Assembly (NCBI GenBank): GCA_022821495.1
Contig: JAJEDN010000054.1
Span: forward strand, 1-64,000
DNA length: 64,000 nucleotides
Reading direction: 5' to 3'
Source of the DNA: Candidatus Poribacteria bacterium
Lineage (GTDB): Bacteria > Poribacteria > WGA-4E > WGA-3G
Positions 61,162 to 64,000 of this stretch are shown here, one piece after another (position 1 is the first letter of the stretch; every line of letters starts with the position of its first letter). The notes beneath the pieces were generated by a model. It was not told the DNA's origin and made no database searches. It saw nothing but the letters and a program-made list of their open reading frames with translations. Made by a program: the position numbers and the translations under genes.

Positions 61162-62091
61162 ATGCCTCCTACTTTTAACCAAAAAGCTATCGCACGGATT
61201 CCAGCAAGCACAACAAACCTCGGGCCCGGGTTTGACGTACTCGGGCTTGCGTTGCAACTCTACAGCACAGTCACGCTGGAAACCACTAAAACCGACACGC
61301 AAGTTCTTGTTAGTGGCGTAGACGCGGATAAAATACCGGGCACGCCAGAGCATATCGCATTTCAAGCAGTAGAACTTGTCTTCAATCGAAGCGGCACTAA
61401 ACCTCCAAAAGGCTTCAAATTGCAGATAGAGAATGGAATACCAGCGATTCGTGGATTGGGTGGTAGTGGAACGGCGATTCTTGGCGGGTTACTCACCGCA
61501 AATCTGCTATGCGACTCTCCATTTTCTGACATAGAACTCCTTAACTTTGCAACAGAATTAGAGGGACACCCAGACAATGTCGCTGCCTCATTGTATGGCG
61601 GCATCGTTGTCTCAGCACTGGAGGATGCACAAGTGCATACCGTCCGGTTGGAATGTCCACCAGTGCTTTCGGTCGTGCTTGCAATTCCAGATTTTCCACT
61701 ATCGACAGAACAAGCGCGAGGCGTGCTGCCCACATCAGTAAGTTTCGCAGATGCAATATATAATACGAGTCGAAGTACCCTGTTAATTGCCAGTATTGCT
61801 ACAGGTCAATTTGAGATGTTACCTGTCGCTATGAAAGACAGGTTACATCAGCCATACCGTGCCTCGCTAATTCCAGGATTTGACGATGTCGCAAAAGCCG
61901 CTACCGCTGCTGGGGCACTTAGCGTTGCGTTGAGTGGCGCGGGACCGACAGTCGCAGCCTACTGCTTAGACCATACAGATCAGGTGGCTGAACAGATGAA
62001 ATCTGCCTTCAAAAAACACCAGATTGTATCTGATATCAGAATTCTAAAGCCGGATGTTAATGGCGCGAGCGTTCATATTGAGAATATCTGA
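61162..62091 (+). CDS. thrB: homoserine kinase
   Basis: The 309-residue GHMP kinase begins AIARIPASTTNLGPGFDVLGLAL, the homoserine kinase pattern for substrate binding, split here across residues 9-31. The GHMP phosphate loop is PAIRGLGGSGTAILGG (about 95-110), and ALSGAGPTVAA is the C-terminal motif. ThrB phosphorylates homoserine in threonine biosynthesis. ATG 61162 aligns with the family start. It follows the aminotransferase by about 100 bases. Confidence 0.95.
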   Translation: MPPTFNQKAIARIPASTTNLGPGFDVLGLALQLYSTVTLETTKTDTQVLVSGVDADKIPGTPEHIAFQAVELVFNRSGTKPPKGFKLQIENGIPAIRGLGGSGTAILGGLLTANLLCDSPFSDIELLNFATELEGHPDNVAASLYGGIVVSALEDAQVHTVRLECPPVLSVVLAIPDFPLSTEQARGVLPTSVSFADAIYNTSRSTLLIASIATGQFEMLPVAMKDRLHQPYRASLIPGFDDVAKAATAAGALSVALSGAGPTVAAYCLDHTDQVAEQMKSAFKKHQIVSDIRILKPDVNGASVHIENI

Positions 62092-62187
62092 CAATCAACA
62101 ATTAAACCTTGATTCGACAATTACCGTCTAAAAGGTTTTCCTTTAGAAATCTTCTCTTGTAACCTAACATTGAAAACCGATAAAAAG

Positions 62188-64000
62188 ATGTCAAATTTTC
62201 ATACAGAAAACATTGCATCAATACTGAACAAATTCGACACCAACATGGACCAAGGGTTGAGCGCGGAGACTCTTGGAAAAGCGAGAGCACGGCATGGCAA
62301 GAACGAGTTTGCTTCTAAAAAAAATGCCTTCCCTCTTAAGGCGTTTCTGATGTCGCTGCTGACATGGCGCATTATCGTTTTAGCACTCATGACAACAATC
62401 CTGATTATTTCCTTTGTCAATGGTGCAAATAGCATTAGTCTCCATACAGCGGGTATCGTCGGCGTAGTTTTAGTTATTCATATCGCGTATGCATGGACAA
62501 CGGAGTACCGTATTCGCAATCGTGATGCCAGCATCAACAAACTCATGGTGCATAGTATCAAAGTCATTCGACAAGGAAAACTTGAAAAATGCGCACTGGA
62601 GGACATTGTCCCTGGCGATTTACTCTCATTCACTGCAGGAGACTACGTGCCTGCTGATGCCAGAATTATTGAATCTGAAGGGCTTACGATCGACGAATCC
62701 GGACTCTTTGGAACAGAGGCGCCAGTAGAAAAAACAAGCGTAGATATTCCAGACCCTGCTTTACCACCGGAAAAACAGAGAAACATGGCATTCGGTGGGA
62801 CATACATCGTAGCTGGACATGGAGCCGCAATCGTTGTAAAAACAGGAAAACAGATAGAAATATGGAAACAACGTCAAGATGCCCGTCCAATACCTATAGC
62901 GAATACCTTCGCTGAAAACGAAATCGGAGATTTACAGACGATTATAAAGATAACTGGTATGATCATCGCAGCTATAGCCGTAGCAATCGCATGGTGGTTT
63001 GAATACCAGAATCAGGTTACTGATTGGTACGCCTTAATCCATCTGGGTTTGTTATTTGCCGTTGCCGCAGCACCACACGATGTTATTAGATTGCTCCGCT
63101 TGTCATTTTCTAAACATGCCCAAAAATTGATGGAAAAAGGGCTCACATTACGCAATTCACGCAGCCTTGAGAAATTGAGTCGCATTACCACCTTTTGTGC
63201 AAATGAAACTGGGCTTGCAACGACACGAGCACTAACGATCTCTCACCTCTTCGTTGATGAACAACTCATTGATGGCAACACGTGGCAAACATGGTTGGAT
63301 ACCCTGCAGGACCTGACACCTACAGAACGACAAAAAGCGGTCGAAGCGATACCAATTGGCGGAAAAATTCCACAAGGTGCCCCACACTTGATATTCACTG
63401 CGGGTCTCGGCACCTCTGGCGGGCAGCGTCCGCATGACTCCGGCACTGCCAATATCACGGGAACTTCAGCAGCCTCAGACGATGAAGGAACACCTTCACC
63501 CAAGACCGCCATCGAAAAGAACATGGAAAGCCTCGGCTATCAACTCGATAGTGTCAAAACGAAACTCCCCTTGGTGGACGCATACCCTTCAACGCGTACC
63601 TATGGATACCAGATGCAAGTGTTTGAGTCCGCACCGGAAGATTATCTCAATATCATTTTTGGAGATGCACGGACAATACTCAATACCTGCGGTTCTGTAC
63701 TTATTAACGGAGAAATTACGCCCCTACTCAACGGTAAGCACGAAATGTACCATGAAATCATAGACTATCTGCTTAATACCAAGGCTCAGGTCTATGGGGT
63801 CGCCTTTCACTCCTCTAATGTTATTCTGAAACCGCAAGAGATGGAAAATAATCCTATCTTTTTAGGATTTATGAGTTTCTCGGTCAGCAATGACCAAGAG
63901 ACGAAAACAATTCTGAAATCCAGTCTTGACACGGGGCTTAAAATTATCCTCATCTCCGAAAACCAAGAGCAAGAAACTGTTGACGTAGCAAAAGATCTCG
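62188..64000 (+). CDS. P-type ATPase homologue lacking catalytic motifs (partial, runs off window)
   Basis: An open frame of 604 codons from ATG 62188 to the window edge aligns with P-type cation ATPases (calcium/sodium-type): LVPGD-like IVPGDLLSFTAGDYVPADARI, APVEK, and membrane pairs at about 50-85 and 255-305. The key residues are changed. The phosphorylation motif DKTGTLT is NETGLAT (Asn339), TGES is FGTE (174-177), the membrane motif PEGLP is PHDVI (296-300), KGA is FGD and TGD is SEN near the end. The frame has no stop, so it looks maintained. It is presumably a non-catalytic paralogue. Confidence 0.8.
   Translation, partial: MSNFHTENIASILNKFDTNMDQGLSAETLGKARARHGKNEFASKKNAFPLKAFLMSLLTWRIIVLALMTTILIISFVNGANSISLHTAGIVGVVLVIHIAYAWTTEYRIRNRDASINKLMVHSIKVIRQGKLEKCALEDIVPGDLLSFTAGDYVPADARIIESEGLTIDESGLFGTEAPVEKTSVDIPDPALPPEKQRNMAFGGTYIVAGHGAAIVVKTGKQIEIWKQRQDARPIPIANTFAENEIGDLQTIIKITGMIIAAIAVAIAWWFEYQNQVTDWYALIHLGLLFAVAAAPHDVIRLLRLSFSKHAQKLMEKGLTLRNSRSLEKLSRITTFCANETGLATTRALTISHLFVDEQLIDGNTWQTWLDTLQDLTPTERQKAVEAIPIGGKIPQGAPHLIFTAGLGTSGGQRPHDSGTANITGTSAASDDEGTPSPKTAIEKNMESLGYQLDSVKTKLPLVDAYPSTRTYGYQMQVFESAPEDYLNIIFGDARTILNTCGSVLINGEITPLLNGKHEMYHEIIDYLLNTKAQVYGVAFHSSNVILKPQEMENNPIFLGFMSFSVSNDQETKTILKSSLDTGLKIILISENQEQETVDVAKDL

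Overview
The window most likely comes from an uncultured Candidatus Poribacteria-type bacterium (Gram-negative envelope, marine or sponge-associated relatives). This is inferred from the gene mix: four phytanoyl-CoA dioxygenase (PhyH) proteins, two Gfo/Idh/MocA dehydrogenases, two metal-dependent amidohydrolases, FlgD-like C-terminal domains on secreted proteins, and long intergenic stretches carrying recurring short palindromes. No rRNA gene, CRISPR array or complete transposase is visible. One tRNA gene is present.

Layout. 1-412: the 3' end of an IS200/IS605 (TnpB-type) element. 413-6600: a sugar isomerase, a large PIG-L deacetylase, a dehydrogenase on the other strand and two small lipoproteins, then a second solitary TnpB-type right end. 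6852-13250: a metallopeptidase/propeller/outer-membrane-barrel fusion and a UPF0182 membrane protein. 13416-16700: a DUF5069 gene with an in-frame UGA and a downstream hairpin (candidate selenoprotein), then pheA-queG-propeller. 17200-22900: an FG-GAP surface protein, queF, a dehydrogenase and a PhyH protein. 22866-33100: TPR protein, GMC oxidoreductase, PLP enzyme, amidohydrolase, a sigma factor fused to a membrane-anchored propeller, and two secreted proteins. 33118-36900: a tRNA(CAU), a serine hydrolase, an orphan DUF433 protein and an HSDR_N-type nuclease-like protein. 36957-44820: amidohydrolase, PhyH, and an ABC ATPase with three tandem paralogous membrane subunits. 44919-52554: a frameshifted DUF5131 gene, a ZIP transporter, two secreted proteins and two PhyH proteins. 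52787-59822: an SppA protease with a barrel-like N-terminus, pcm, a PorV-like protein, and FN3/FlgD-domain and YCF48-like secreted proteins. 59890-64000: an aminotransferase, homoserine kinase and a P-type ATPase homologue that has lost its catalytic residues and runs off the window.

Themes. (1) Envelope and secretion: PorV-like protein, three proteins with FlgD-like C-terminal domains, SppA fusion and metallopeptidase-barrel fusion suggest T9SS-like export. (2) Small-molecule oxidation: PhyH, GMC, Gfo/Idh/MocA and amidohydrolases fit catabolism of unusual organic compounds, but no complete pathway can be assigned. (3) Amino-acid and tRNA metabolism: pheA, aminotransferase, thrB, queG and queF.

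Most notable: the candidate selenoprotein, the pseudo-P-type ATPase, the sigma-TM-propeller fusion, a recurring hairpin with an almost invariant loop and a covarying stem, and a recurring leader sequence that carries the ribosome-binding site of several genes.
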